A stretch of DNA of 64,000 nucleotides from the NCBI GenBank assembly GCA_021209875.1, contig JAGYVD010000001.1, forward strand, positions 4,588,001 to 4,652,000, written 5' to 3'. The notes beneath the pieces are model-generated. The model was not told the DNA's origin. It did no database searches and worked only from the letters and a program-made list of their open reading frames with translations. A program made the position numbers and the translations under genes. Numbering within the stretch: the first letter of the stretch is position 1; each line of letters opens with the position of its first letter. Origin of the DNA: Rosellinia necatrix (Eukaryota > Ascomycota > Sordariomycetes > Xylariales > Xylariaceae). Of this stretch, positions 36,296 to 48,086 are shown in pieces.

Positions 36296-37339
36296 TCCTG
36301 AGGAATATTACTTTCCGAGATATAAAGACGATAGCTCCGCATGTCACGAGGTGTTTTTTTTTTTTTTTTTTCTTTCTGAAGGTTGAGTTCATTGGATGAA
36401 CAAGAGTGTTGTTTGTTAGCATACTACTTTACTTGTATGGATGCTAAAATGGGGGCTAAGGATCTGCGTACAAGCACAGCAAACTTGTGGGGGGAAAACT
36501 GAAGAGAAAAACCGGTGGATCCTTGCTGTATTGGATTTATTTACCGTTATTTTATTTTGGGTTAGAGAGGGTAGTTATATATAACAACTTGGTACATGTC
36601 TCTTTTCATGTTGGCAGTAGATAGAAGTTCGGTGTGAAGCAGTTATGTAACCTCGTGATAATTTCGCTCGCAGATTTATGCAGTCAGTACCTACTAAAAA
36701 AACGGTCCATTTGAGAGCAGATGCTCACCTATTTACACCCTTATTTGTTAGCAACGGATACGTGGGTCGGGTCGGACTATTTCAGGGGTTGTATAGCCGA
36801 GATACCTAGGTAGGTATTTCCTTAGTAGGTACCTAATTCCAGGAAAGGGATAGGGTGCCTGTGGTATGATGGTGGCTTATCGATACCGGCCCTCCTACAC
36901 TCGGCCGCCAAATGCCGTAACGTAACAAGCGACTTGGGGTCATTGGGGCGCGCAGCCAGCGGCCGGATTTTGGTTAGGTCTTCTTCTCCTGCAGCAGCGA
37001 GCGCAACGTGATCGACCGACTCTCTCCTTCTTGTCTACTTACCTTGACATTCACTCTTCCGCAGCGATCGATCCTGCCGACCTTGAGAGTTATTCATTCT
37101 GCGCAACTATTCTACATACTTACACTGGCTCGACTTTTTTTATCTCATGCTAAACACGACCGAACCTCCGAGCTCTTCCTCTCTCTGTCTTTTGATAGCC
37201 TTCGAAAATTCAATCCTCGCTAGGCCCTCGCGACACCAACATTTCGACCGAGCTTTGTTAAGGCGACTTTCGAAATACAGTTACTGCTTTGCGTCGACAT
37301 CGTCTTAGCCCACCGACGGAATAAATTCTCGACTTCGCC
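36296..37339. other. 1-kb intergenic region between the GH47 and Sds3-like genes
   Basis: No gene seen. T17 tract at about 36354-36371, TAGG-type units at 36800-36835, and a CT-rich stretch from about 37010 that fits the leader of the following gene. Confidence 0.5.
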
Positions 37340-39474
37340 ATGGCAACAGGCGACACGGTGCCGCCACCGCTCTCGATCCCTCCCCCGCAGATCGAACCTC
37401 TGTCGGACGACGATGGGTCTAGCCCCCTGAGCGATGTCGAGGACAAAGATGACGACCTCGACGGGCTACGTGACGGGGAGCACTTGGCCGCCGCCGAAAA
37501 CGACACCTTCAGCTTTCCCGACAACCAGTCTGATGCGAATGACACCGAAGCCGAGACGGAGCGTCTCTATGATACCCCCCAGCAGGCCACGCGCCACAAA
37601 GACGTTGTCCTCGACCGAATGGCGAACACGACGGTATACGAGCGAACCCCGAGCAAGCTACGGCTTGGCATCAAGGTAGTTGGCCGAAACAACGACGATC
37701 ACGACATTCCCTCATCATCTGACGATGTCTCTATGGCCTCCAGCCCCCCCGCACCGCCGGTAGAAAGCCCTGAGAAGCTGCAGTCGCCTACATTAGATAT
37801 ATTGGCCGAAGCAGCCGCAACGCAGGAGGCGGAAAGCAGGAAGCGGAAGCGCGGTTCTCTACCTGCCCAAGCGACCGAGGACCGCCCCGTTAGGAAACGC
37901 ACTGACTCCATTGCTACTGCGGATCTGACGGTAGTAGACGGCGATGCGACTATGTTGGATGACGACGACCCGTCATTAAATACCAATAGCAGAGAGTACT
38001 CTGTCGATGAAGTTATCGACACCATAGTGGGCGACGATGAACCTGAACCAGACGAACCAGTCCAGCAAGCCCAATTGGAGCAGCGTGCTAATGCTAGGAA
38101 ACAAACCCGAAGCAGTTCGAGAAAATCCAAAGGCGCCGATGGAATAACTGAACCAGATGCACCCACTGGAGAGTCAATAGACGAGATAGTACCCGAGGAC
38201 GACGAAGCGCGTACGGGCGAGGATGAGCACATTGAGGTCGACGTGGATGAAGAAGCAGAGGCGGCGCAAAAAAACGAAGAAGAACGTATGGAACGGCCAC
38301 TGGCAACTTCCCTGGACAGAGACACTGACTCCGCCGCCATAGTTGAAAGGAAAAGGATTGCCCTGGAGCAACTTGGTGGGATTGAGAAACGTTTTGCCAC
38401 ATTCCGAGAAAAGTTCGATCTCGTTCTCCCTATTCTGTCGATCATCGATACTAACTGGTTTCTAGACTTTACGAGGAGCGCATGGAACAATTAAATAGAG
38501 AAGAAGCAATGCTGCGATCCGACAACCCAACACATCCTGATTACCTCGCTATGATGAGTTGCGTCGATGCTCGGAGAGACGAGAGATTCCGTATAGCGGA
38601 TCGGGAGCTAGAGCTTAAAATAGAAGCATCAGAAAGGTGGGCTGTCGCGCGGCGAGCTCAGATCCATTCCCAGTTCTTCCAGGCAGTCAGAGAGTCGCGG
38701 GAGAGGATATTGGCTGAGCTCGGCCAACATTGGTATGATATACAACACGAACGACGCAAAAATGCCAATAACGTTCCCGAATATGGCATTCGATTCCCCA
38801 AAAGCCAGGCCGAGCGTGTGCGGAACGCCCTATCATACAACAGAGAGGTATCGATTCTTTCCGGAATCGCTAAGCACGAAGGGATGCCCGCTGCCCCTGA
38901 TATGCAAGGCGCCGGCCCCCAAGAGCTGGAAGATGATTTTGACGCCATCAATGTAAGCCAGTCGGGCCCTTTCTTGAATAATCGACGGACGACTAATACG
39001 TGGGATCAGAACAATCGACACCACGCCCCGCCACACACGTTACATAGGCCGATCTATACTGATTATGGGGGCGTACCGCTCGGAGAAGCTCTTGGACCTG
39101 CTGGCGCAGAGTTTCTTGAGCAAACCCCTTGGGCCAACCCGAACCACCCGTCAAACGCTCACCTCCTGCAACGACAACATGCGAGCCCGCAGGGCGCTCA
39201 CGTGCTCAGTGCTCTGTCAGGTGCGTCGACGGAACCTCGACGGCCCTCGAACCAACCAAATCCGTTTGCTATATCATCAGATTCCCAGCCTTTTAACGGC
39301 CACGCCAAACCGTCCAAGGGCATACCTCGCCAATCAACCACGTCGCCCGAGGTCACACGCGCGGCAAGCCTGCTGGAACAGACGAGGGCCTTGGGCAGAG
39401 GAGCTGTGACTCCTAGTACAAACGAAAACAGCCATCCTCGCAGTTTCCCCGGACCCACGGCTGTCAGCTCCTAG
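37340..39474 (+). CDS. Sds3/Dep1-like subunit of a histone deacetylase (Rpd3L/Sin3) complex
   Basis: Likely transcription corepressor subunit in the nucleus. Two exons: 37340-38412 and 38466-39474, 693 aa. The 53-nt intron has ACTAAC as branch site and joins FREK|LYEERMEQLNREE. The first 330 residues are acidic and disordered (DDDLDGLRDGEH; DEIVPEDDEARTGEDEH) with a basic patch ESRKRKRGS. The Sds3-like core, a long charged helical region, runs from about residue 340 to 470: LEQLGGIEKRFATFREKLYE, MLRSDNPTHPDYLAMMSCVD, ERWAVARRAQIHSQFFQAVR and RERILAELGQHWYDIQHERR. This pattern (E..F...R.KLY.ERL..L..E...L) is the Sds3 hallmark. The tail of about 180 aa is low-complexity. I cannot separate Dep1 from Sds3 by eye. 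Confidence 0.85.
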
Positions 39475-40022
39475 CGCCTACAAGGCGACGATGATGATTC
39501 AACGGGTTCGGCGCGGGAGCATTTTGCATTGAATACATAGTGGACGAAGACCATGTTACAAATGTCGATAACCAGGTGCATTGCTGTTTTGTATCAGGCG
39601 TCATGAACTGTTGTGGTGGATACTAAGGCGTTGGGGGGGATTTGCTCACTCCAAGGGGGGAGTTCACATTTTGGTCAAGCAAGCTTGGGGCGTATTTTTA
39701 TTGTCTAATAAGGACATAAGGCTGGCGGCCTTGTCCATGGTACAACGCGAAATTGATCGCTGCTTCTGTAGATACATTTACATACCCCCCTCCGGAGCGT
39801 TTAGAAGGGGGGGTGGGTTCGTTGGGAGGCTCGATTGGGCCGATGATACCACATAGCTGCTGTCGCGTTTTTCTTTTTTTTACTTTACAAACGGTTTATC
39901 GAAACCGACGAAGGCCTCCGTATAGATATATAGATATTGTACGGGGTGATGGGATGTCACGTCTTTGCTGCTGATGCGCCAGTTTATGTGGTGAAAGTGC
40001 CTCGATTGCTCGTCGGATGACA
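39475..40022. other. Convergent 3' region between the Sds3-like gene and COA3
   Basis: No gene seen; G-runs at 39633-39660 and 39808-39815, then an AT-rich portion. Presumably both 3' untranslated regions. Confidence 0.5.
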
Positions 40023-40455
40023 TCATTTTTGAGTAGATTTCGCTGGCGCATCGGGGACTTTGACATCTTCGAACTCATCTTGGCCGATAGCGCGGATGGT
40101 GTAGATGTCTAGTAACAGGACAGCCCGTGTTAGTATCCCGTATGGTGGGATTTTAAATTGCTGGCGCGCGCAAAAGTCGCTGGTTGGTGGAGGGGCATGT
40201 ATAGGGTGGGCTTACAAACGCCTACTGCGAAGGCGGCGACGGCGGACCCAACGACGGCATTCTTGACGAGGTATGGTTTTCGTGCCCGGATGAGGGCGGG
40301 GGATTGTCGGGACTGGCGGTCGTAGTAGGAGGAGTTTCCGAAGCTGCGAAGAAAAGCGCCCAACGTTAGCTAATCCAACTCCCGGCTCCGACGAATGAGG
40401 TACGTAGCGTGGAACAAGTAGTCCCGGCGTGGCATGTGATTTACCCAAATGGCAT
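40023..40455 (-). CDS. COA3: Cytochrome c oxidase assembly factor 3, mitochondrial
   Basis: Small inner-membrane protein that stabilises newly made Cox1 during complex IV assembly (family knowledge). Three exons on the minus strand: 40455-40445 (11 nt), 40343-40216 and 40108-40023, 74 aa. Splicing gives MPFGFGNSSYYDRQSRQSPA; the COA3 block YYDR..RQS.ALIRARKPYLVKN is clear. It is followed by one transmembrane helix (AVVGSAVAAFAVGVYIYTI) and the typical tail IRAIGQDEFEDVKVPDAP. The length matches the short fungal members. The introns are 101 and 107 nt. The 11-nt first exon is inferred from the donor GGGTAAAT and the need for a start Met. Confidence 0.92.
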
Positions 40456-41790
40456 CTTGAAGGTATTATTGCGCAGCTGCGCTTTGATCTCGGAAATGCG
40501 ACGAGCGACAATGGGGAGTTTGCAGGAGTTACGTGTCTAAGGGTTGAATACGTAAGAGACGGGAATTCCTCTATCGAACTTTCGATAGACAGGGCTGAGT
40601 AGATAACGTTATCCCGAGAGGGAGTTCAAGCAGGTACCTACCTACCTACTAGGTAGTAACTGCTAAATACCAGGTAGGTAGTCGGGATATACCGACGTGA
40701 ACAAGGAGACTGGACCTCTGGTGGATACAGCGGAGTTTCTTCGGGCCTAGGATATCCCAACTATAAAGGCGCCTCTGATTGGCGTGCCCAGTGATGTGTA
40801 CGGCCCACATCACCCAGACATGCGGTTACCATGTTACCATGTATGAACAGTACCAGTACTCAGGGATAGGTACTGTGGGTAATGGGGGTGTATCCATCCA
40901 TCAGCTGTTACTAGGCAGGTTAGGTGGTTAGTCTACCTAGTCTGCCTGACAAGCGCTTTTCATTGTCTTCGCGCTCCAAGCTCCGGACTAAACCATGGCT
41001 CGCGACCCTTTCACAACGTCTCTTGCCATCTTAGCCAACATCCCCCGATTGTGATGCCTGTGGTGCCATCGTATCACCCCACCCCGAGGCTCTTGTTTGT
41101 TTGGATGCATCCGCGGCAGATCAGATTTCGTTGACCACTTGGATGGTAAGTTGGGATGTCTCTTGCGACATAGTGCAGACGCGTGCATGCGACACAGCCT
41201 TTTGCTGCCGCGAGCGGGTTCAGAGGCCATCCCCAAACTAACGTCACCCAGCAGGGACGGGAGACGACAACACCAGAGAGAACACCCGCTTCGCTTGATT
41301 GTTCGCCACAATTCCGCCTTGCCCACGACCGCGCCCACCTCCACGCTCATGATCATCAAACCCTCACTACCAACAAATAGCAGCTAGAGTTCCTCACCGG
41401 GCGCCATCCGTTGCTTGAACCCAACGAGACCCGAATCTCCCCCTCCTCATTTCAACTAATCTCTACGGATCTCAACAGACCTCAACAGACCTCAACTGAC
41501 TTCGACTGACTTCGACTGACCTTAACTCACCTCGGTTAACCTCAATTACCTCCACTAACCCTGAGCGCATCATCCTTTTCTTACCCGCACCTCATCATCT
41601 CGGCGGCCCACTCGATCATCGAGCTGCCTTGCCATTAAAAACACCACGATATCGGCTTGACTTGTTCCGGCCATATCCTTGATTGCTATCTGTAGTTTCC
41701 TGCCAAAAAAAAAACCCCCACCACACCCCATTCGCCCCATGTTGGTTGTCTAGGATAGTTTTGAGTTAGTACTACACATATGGTGTCAAT
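40456..41790. other. Divergent intergenic region between COA3 and PTA1
   Basis: No gene supported. TAGG units at 40630-40690 and 40915-40945. A 10-bp tandem repeat at about 41470-41560 sits in the presumed PTA1 leader. An A10/C5 stretch lies at 41705-41720 close to the start. Confidence 0.55.
41470..41560. repeat. Degenerate 10-bp tandem repeat (consensus close to CCTCAACTGA)
   Basis: Consecutive 10-bp blocks read CTCAACAGAC, CTCAACAGAC, CTCAACTGAC, TTCGACTGAC, TTCGACTGAC, CTTAACTCAC, CTCGGTTAAC, CTCAATTACC and TCCACTAACC. The period is exact at 10 bp over nine units while the sequence drifts steadily from left to right. Confidence 0.85.
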
Positions 41791-44435
41791 ATGGCAGCCT
41801 CTCCTCAACTCTCCGTCACCGACCAGATACGCCAGCTAGAGGGCGCGCGAAAGCTGGTTCTGAAGGATGTTTCCTATTATCCCCAGGTCATTCAGGCCAC
41901 TCTCCCCATCATTGGTCCCTCCTCCCAAGTTGAATTTCGAAGATGGGGCTCCGAATTCCTCGCTGAGGCTTTCGCTACTCCTGCCGTCCCGCTCAGCAGT
42001 AAGGAGACCCTGTCTCTCGTGGTTCTCGACACGTTGAAAGCACTGGTAGAGGACCCTAAACAAGATGTTCTTGTCTTGCGCGGCGTGATACAAGCTGCCG
42101 CCAGCATATATCCGCTGGCTATGCGGTGGATGTAGGTACTCCTTATTACTCCAGTATTGTAGCCTTGTCTGTAGACCTTGCCGCTACCTTAGTCGGTGAC
42201 TTTCGTGTGCAGCTGCTCTTCGTTTGAACCACCCTCACCGGCATCTTCCGCTTGCTTGCTACTTCTCGTCCAATACCACCTTTCGAGACGGGCCTGTTGC
42301 TGACCTTGGTGCCTTCCCCAGAATAAACAACTCGTACGATTCTACGACATGGGAGAAGATGACTGCCATCAAAACAAGGATAAGAGACATCTGGGACACG
42401 GCCCCGCTGACGGTACGAGTATGCTGCGTCAAGTTTGTGCAAAGGGTGGTGTTGGCACATACCTCCAGTGTCAACCCAGAGCCAAGAGTACGAGATCCGT
42501 CCTACAACCGATTGCTAGGCCATTGCTAACTGATCGTGATAGCGCGGTGATCCTCTCGATATCTCTCGTAACATGGTACCACCGAACCACCCGGCACTGG
42601 ACGGTGACCAGCTCGAGGCTGAAGCCTCTGGGTTATTGGATAGAATGTTAAGTGCTTTAGAGACGGAGAGCAGGTAAGGGCTGCTTCTTTTCAGCCCAGA
42701 CTCGGGGGCAGAAGATGTGACTGACAATTATCTCTTCTAATTCAGTGACCCCCTGTTGATCGACGCCACTTTGAATACGTTATCTATTCTGGTCCGCCAA
42801 CGGCCGAAGACATCCAGCCGCATCGTATCGACCCTCTTTAACTTCAACCCCTTGAGGCTCGCAGCAACCGCCCCTTTGACCCCTAAAACCAAGGTTCTAA
42901 TAAAATCTATGGAAAAGACAACGCGGATGCTGCTCACGCATCTATATAGACGGTCAGCTCGTCAGTTTCAACTAAGTAGTTCATGATGGTATTAACACAT
43001 CCGAACAGGGACCCCCACAATCCGCTCTCTGGCCGTATGCAGCAATATGTTGAACGACTCGTGCGATCACGAGCCGAGATTTTTGATGAATCTGGACGAA
43101 AGCGCGCCATGGTTGACCAAGCTAGTGCTGTAGAAGCGAAGCGCCAGCGAACAGCAACATTGTCCACCCAACCTCAAATAGAAATCACCCCTCTGAAACC
43201 TGGGCCAAATACTTTAGCGGAGGTTTTCACCTTTACTACTAATGATGGTCTGAAGAAATTCAACGTGAGCGATACTATTCCGGCACCACTTGCTGCTAAA
43301 ATTAGCGTTCGAACTATCGCTCAACTCGACGCGGACATCCTCCAACGGGCTATTGATGTAAGTTATGAAATGGGCTAACCCTCTATTAACCGATATCTAA
43401 TACCGCGTATAGGGCGTTCGAGCTCGTATAACGGCTTGCCGCGAAGCCCACCAACAACCTATCAACCCTGAAACTGCTCCTTTAGATGTAGAGGAGGATG
43501 ATGATGACTATGAGCCAGACTATTACGCTGCCGAGGATACTGAACAGCTCATGAACAAACTCGACTCTTCCCCTTCAGATGAAAGGCGTGATTTACAGGC
43601 GCCAGTATTGGGCACCCTCTCATTGCCAGCCTTCAAACTACCCCCCCCTCCCACGTTGGGTCCGGAGCAAGCCGCTAGGGTCGGCCAAGGTGCCGTTGCG
43701 CGCGTATTTGGTACCATGCAGACTCTCGAAGACCCAAGTACAAAGAAGTCCAAGGCTGGGTTAAACAGGCTCGCTGCCAATTCCTACGATCGCGACTCTT
43801 GGATAACCGTCGTTACCCGTTTGGCGACCCGAGCCAACGCTGGCCTTGATAACATCTCCATTAAGGAAGAGGGAAATACTCTTACGCTACCTACCGTCAG
43901 CATGAGCGACACCATACGGGAAATGCTCTACACCTACATTCTCGAAGATTTCAGGAAACGCATTGATGTGGCAGTCACATGGCTGAGTGAGGAATGGTAC
44001 AAAGAGCGTGTCCAGCAACGCTTTGCATCATCCCCCAATCAACTGTGCGACGCCCCAGAAAACTATGAAAAATGGACGCTTCGTTTGGTTGACGCATTTC
44101 TCCCTTACCTGCATTCACAGGATAAAGTCCTGACACGTTTTCTAAGCGAATTACCAGAGTTGACTGTGTCGATACTTGCAAGAGTTCAATCGCTGTGTCG
44201 AGACCCGAGTCTTGTAAACCTCGCTCTCACAAGTTTGTATTACTTAGTAATGTTCCGGCCGCCTGTTCGGAACATTGCCCTTGATACAGTTCAGGATATA
44301 TGGACCGAATACGAAGATGCGCGACCCACAGCCGCCAAATACCTACAGAGATGGCGTCCTGGCTTTGTAGATGCGGCACAGCAGGGCGCGGCAAGCACAC
44401 CGGTAGGAACAAACGGCACGGTTGTTGCAACATAA
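41791..44435 (+). CDS. PTA1: Symplekin/PTA1 subunit of the mRNA cleavage and polyadenylation factor
   Basis: Scaffold of the pre-mRNA 3'-end processing machinery in the nucleus. Six exons: 41791-42131, 42322-42487, 42543-42673, 42746-42952, 43009-43357 and 43413-44435, 738 aa, close to the usual length. Phases agree at all five junctions. The N-terminal HEAT-like symplekin/PTA1 domain is spread over exons 1-4: QLEGARKLVLKDVSYYPQVI, FRRWGSEFLAEAFATP, then, after splicing, MRWIINNSYDSTTWEKMTAIK, APLTVRVCCVKFVQRVVLAH and RRGDPLDIS. Exon 4 has DATLNTLSILVRQRPKTSSR. Exon 5 carries MQQYVERLVRSRAEIFDE. Exon 6 has an acidic stretch (EEDDDDYEPDYYAAEDTE) and a helical C-terminal domain (LLTRFLSELPEL-like; LTSLYYLVMFRPPVRNIALD). 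The donor of intron 4 (GTCAGC) is weak. Intron 1 (190 nt) is the longest. Confidence 0.9.
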
Positions 44436-45526
44436 TACCCGAAGAATATGATTTTAGTGGCGAGCAGAATAAGTATACCAGTCCCCGTCATGTATAATAG
44501 CGTTTTCGGGTCGGGGCGGGAGCAAGCGGCTGGTCTGGAAGAGGCCCATTCTGGGCCTGGCTCTACGGATAGCTAGTCTAAGGCATGGCGTTTGGACCAT
44601 GAGGTTGCCCATATACTCTTTTACGTCGGTTAAGGTCTCACACAGGAAAAGCAGAGAGGGGCTCCGACAGGGCGCTTTTGATTGGGAATTAGCCAGGGGT
44701 GATTGCCGGTTTCGCGTCCCTGCATAACAACGAGCTTAGGTAACTGGTCCGATGCCAATACTCTCAGCAGAGTCATGGCACAATGCCCTCGTATCTTTTT
44801 CTAGATAGCCTAAATTCCACGCAAGCTCAGGTGCCAGGCAATCCACTGACTATAGGTAGACTAAACTGCCGGGAGCCTATAAACCAGGCTCTAGTAACCG
44901 GTTCTCGCACACGGACGCAGAGAGCGGCGTTGAGGTAGCAGCTCGATGCAGTTGCATACAGTATCCAGCCTTATAGTCTGCATCTAGTTCTACGCTATCT
45001 GTCAGGTGTGGGTGATGAACATGGTTCCTAGGTAATGTACCTAAGTTAGGTTCACGTTTCCCGTCACGATCCGGGTATAATCAATCAACTATGTCTTTTC
45101 CACCGCTGCCTGTGGGTGCCTGGTTCCCGGTTATGTACCTACCTACGTAGTATCCTCTTGTCGTTTGCGCCAAATTCAAACAGATCTGTTTCGGTTATGA
45201 ATTCAAGGTTCGTCCCGCCTTCCTACCGCGCCTCATCGGCAAGGGGTAAAGGAGGGTCGCATTGCCATAGGCACTAATTGTGAACCAGGTCTTACGTCCC
45301 TCTTCCCTCTTCCCTCCTCCCTCTTCACGTACAGAGACCAATGAGGAGAGGCAGATCTCCTTCCTCTGTCCCCCCTTTCCCCGGAGGCGCTGGAGCGGGA
45401 GGTGGTCGGAAACGTATTGAAACAAACCCTATATCGGTACTGACGATAAGTCCGTCCTTGGGGGAGGCAGATGTATGTATGGCTTGTCCTATGTGACAAA
45501 GAGTATAGTCCTATATGAGAGAGCCT

Positions 45527-45566
45527 GCCTACCTACCTACCTACCTACCTACCTACCTACCTACCA
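45527..45566. repeat. (CCTA)n tetranucleotide microsatellite, about ten perfect units
   Basis: Perfect tandem run. It is the purest form of the TAGG/CCTA motif that is scattered through this window. Confidence 0.92.
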
Positions 45567-46941
45567 CTTACCGAGGTACGAAGCGCCCAGATGAGTTTCA
45601 TAAATAGAACGAATGTCACCCACCCACCCAGTGGCGGCAGTGGGTGCAAGTGAGGCAATCTTGCGCGCACGGCCATGCCTCGCATTAGTTAATCTGGGCT
45701 CCGGGATTCACGATGGCGGATGCGACGGGCGAGTCGTACTAGAATAATGTCTCGCGTCCTGTAATAATGAAGAATGTCGAGTGGCGAGAGAGGGGGCGGG
45801 AGATTGCCGTCGATTGTGTTTCAATGCGTGTGACGAAACCCATTAACCCAGGGCTAGAATAGACACACTTAGACGACCCGAATTACAACCAGGTTTGGGG
45901 TCAAGTTACGCTGGCTAGCTTGATGCCACTTACAGGTTCCAAGGTTGTCGGTTGAGTTAGTTACCTAGCCAAGTAACCTGCTGTAGCCTGTGGCTATTGT
46001 AGGTAGGTTCTAGGTAGTGTTTCCCAATTATACTACCAAGCGCACGACAAATTAGGCTTAGCGCACTTTTCGCTTTTGCTCAGGCTTGGCTCAGCCAGCG
46101 ATCAGACATTTATGCATAATTATTTTATCCAGAGCTAGGTCCACATACCTAGGCCCGTGCTTAAGTACGGCCTACCTCTCACAGTAGTGTAGTTTCTATG
46201 TAGCCTGCTCTATCCAGCCTACAACATTAATAGCTACACCTTTTAGACCGTCGTACCTTCCCACACACGGCCAAACCTCCCCCCCCCAACGAGCACCGCC
46301 GAGAGGAAAACCCCAAGCCATTCCTCAGCGTGTCTTCCGTAGACGGGACGCCTCCAAAGTAGACGGGATAATGGCGAGCCGAGCCGGAGTGCTCTAGCTT
46401 CCTTGTGGTCAATGAGTGTTACGGAACTAGGTAGCTTATACACTAAGCTAGGGTGGCACGGACCTGTGTTGAAATATATATATTGGCGAACCAGAGCCGA
46501 CCCCGAGAACACAGTTTTCCCTTTGTTCTTGCCGAGAGGGGCCAGGTGAGCTAGCGAGGGGTGTTGCCAGCTTGACTAAGTGAAGGGCCTGTGCTCGATA
46601 AGTTCTCGCCGGGGGCGGGGGCGAATGAGCTGGCAAGGGGTGTGCCCGGCTGGACCAAGGCGAGGGTACCGGAGTTGTCGATGGAGGCCATCCTCCCCTG
46701 ACATCATTGGGTCGAGTCGTTTTGACGTTATGCCACGTCCCCAAACGTTCCCTCAAAGATTCAGATGCCGAAGCATCTTATCTTCCATTGCACAGCACAG
46801 AACCCGAAGGCTTGGCGTTGCTCCGGCGTGGAGAGACACGACGCGTAAGCGACCGCGAACGAACGTTCGTGTTGAGCCAGCTCCCCGAATAAAACCTCAA
46901 GAAGGAGTCGACGGGTCAACTCCTCCCTCAGACAGACTTCC

Positions 46942-46973
46942 AGAACCTCCACGAGAAGTCTCGTGAAGGTTCT
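46942..46973. repeat. 15-bp inverted repeat with 2-nt loop
   Basis: Left arm AGAACCTCCACGAGA (46942-46956) and right arm TCTCGTGAAGGTTCT (46959-46973) are reverse complements with one mismatch (G.T type), so a long hairpin is possible. It abuts an AT-rich block. Confidence 0.8.
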
Positions 46974-47714
46974 TCGTCCGTCCGACGTGGAGACCAAATA
47001 TGCGTTCTTTTAAAGTTTTAATACTAACAGACTATTTAATGTTATTAACAAGCAGCGCGACAAATATAAATTAAATAGCTACAATAGTCAAAAGCTTTAG
47101 TCGCGGTATATAATCTTTTTTAAAGTCCTGTTCTTACTTTATTAATCTCCCGTCTTAACCCGTATAACAGAAGCTTTTTCTCCAGGCATGAAGCTTTTAA
47201 TAAACAATACCAAGGCACAGCTTCTATAGGATGAAATCGTCGACGTGAGATAAATACCTAGGTAGTGTCGGATCAGAAGCCAAAGGCAGGGGGTTGAAGG
47301 TCTGTATTTATCTCGTCCAACAAGTGCCAAAGCTAGGATATTGATGTTGTAGATGACTTGGTCTCTTCGAAGTTCATAGTTACTCGGTAGCCGCGGGGAA
47401 TTGAATGCTCGGTGCATCAGTGAAAATGCTCTCGTGTTGCCGGCGCAGGACATAAGACCGCCACTGGTCTCTTCACCGCGCTGATAAACCCGTATTTATG
47501 TCAGGAGGATAAAGCACATGGCGAGGTGCCAACTACCCTATGGTGTAGCTCTAGAGATATTTTATATATATAAGGACTGAGGGCCTCCCACCTAGATGGT
47601 AAACCCAGGAATCAATGATATTGAGCCCTACCCCTATACTTGGCTATCTACTTGCGGCCCAGCTGCTACTTCCTAGCGACTAAACCTCACTCCGAGCATT
47701 CTTCATATGACAAT

Positions 47715-48086
47715 TTACCTTCGTTCGCGCTTCGAGAACTCGCGTCTTATTATCCCTTCGGTCCATAGCTTTTCCTCGTCTATAGTATATGACCGATTAC
47801 TATACTCGATTGCCTCCATTCTTGTTATAATAAATGACCAGAGCCAAGAACCCGAAAGCAAAAATAGATTGTTAAGCCAGAGAAGGCCCTGCAGGTCTCC
47901 CCCAAAAATATGAGGACCTTCGTGGAGAAGCCCAATGGTGTAAAAAGGGACGAAGTAGTCCCTAAATCGGCGATGAAAAGTATAATAAGCAACCTGACCG
48001 AAGATGCCAAGGTGTGCGGGAGGTTCTGGCGCTGGGCCCGCACCATCAAAACCAATGGCCAGTAAAGCGCAAAGCTCTATAGCCAT
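47715..48086 (-). CDS. Hypothetical protein, 123 aa
   Basis: Open frame from an ATG at 48086 (MAIELCALLAIGFDGAGPAP) to TAA, with no recognised domain. The composition is protein-like: aromatic and hydrophobic in the middle (FRDYFVPFYTIGLL; GLLWLNNLFLLSGSWLWSFI, which could be a membrane segment) and a charged C-terminus (RREFSKRERR). There is no intron and no strong supporting context; it stands alone in a gene-poor region. It may be a lineage-specific gene, a fragment of a larger decayed gene, or a chance frame. Confidence 0.3.
   Translation of the reverse strand: MAIELCALLAIGFDGAGPAPEPPAHLGIFGQVAYYTFHRRFRDYFVPFYTIGLLHEGPHIFGGDLQGLLWLNNLFLLSGSWLWSFIITRMEAIEYSNRSYTIDEEKLWTEGIIRREFSKRERR

Larger units (their letters stand above)
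44436..47714. other. 3.3-kb gene-poor region with repeats and AT-rich relic DNA
   Basis: No gene supported. It holds TAGG units (45010-45140, 45960-46020), a pure (CCTA)n run at 45527-45566, a 15-bp inverted repeat at 46942-46973 and, right after it (about 46990-47215), a markedly AT-rich block rich in TpA. The block's composition resembles DNA altered by repeat-induced point mutation, but no element type can be named. Confidence 0.5.

Noticed and set aside
45527..45566. Regularly spaced repeat considered as a CRISPR-like array
   Set aside because: It is a simple tetranucleotide run with no spacers, in a eukaryotic genome.
46580..46966. Plus-strand frame of 128 codons and overlapping minus frames
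   Set aside because: Arg/Pro-rich with no domain; runs into an inverted repeat and an AT-rich block, so more likely part of a decayed repeat.
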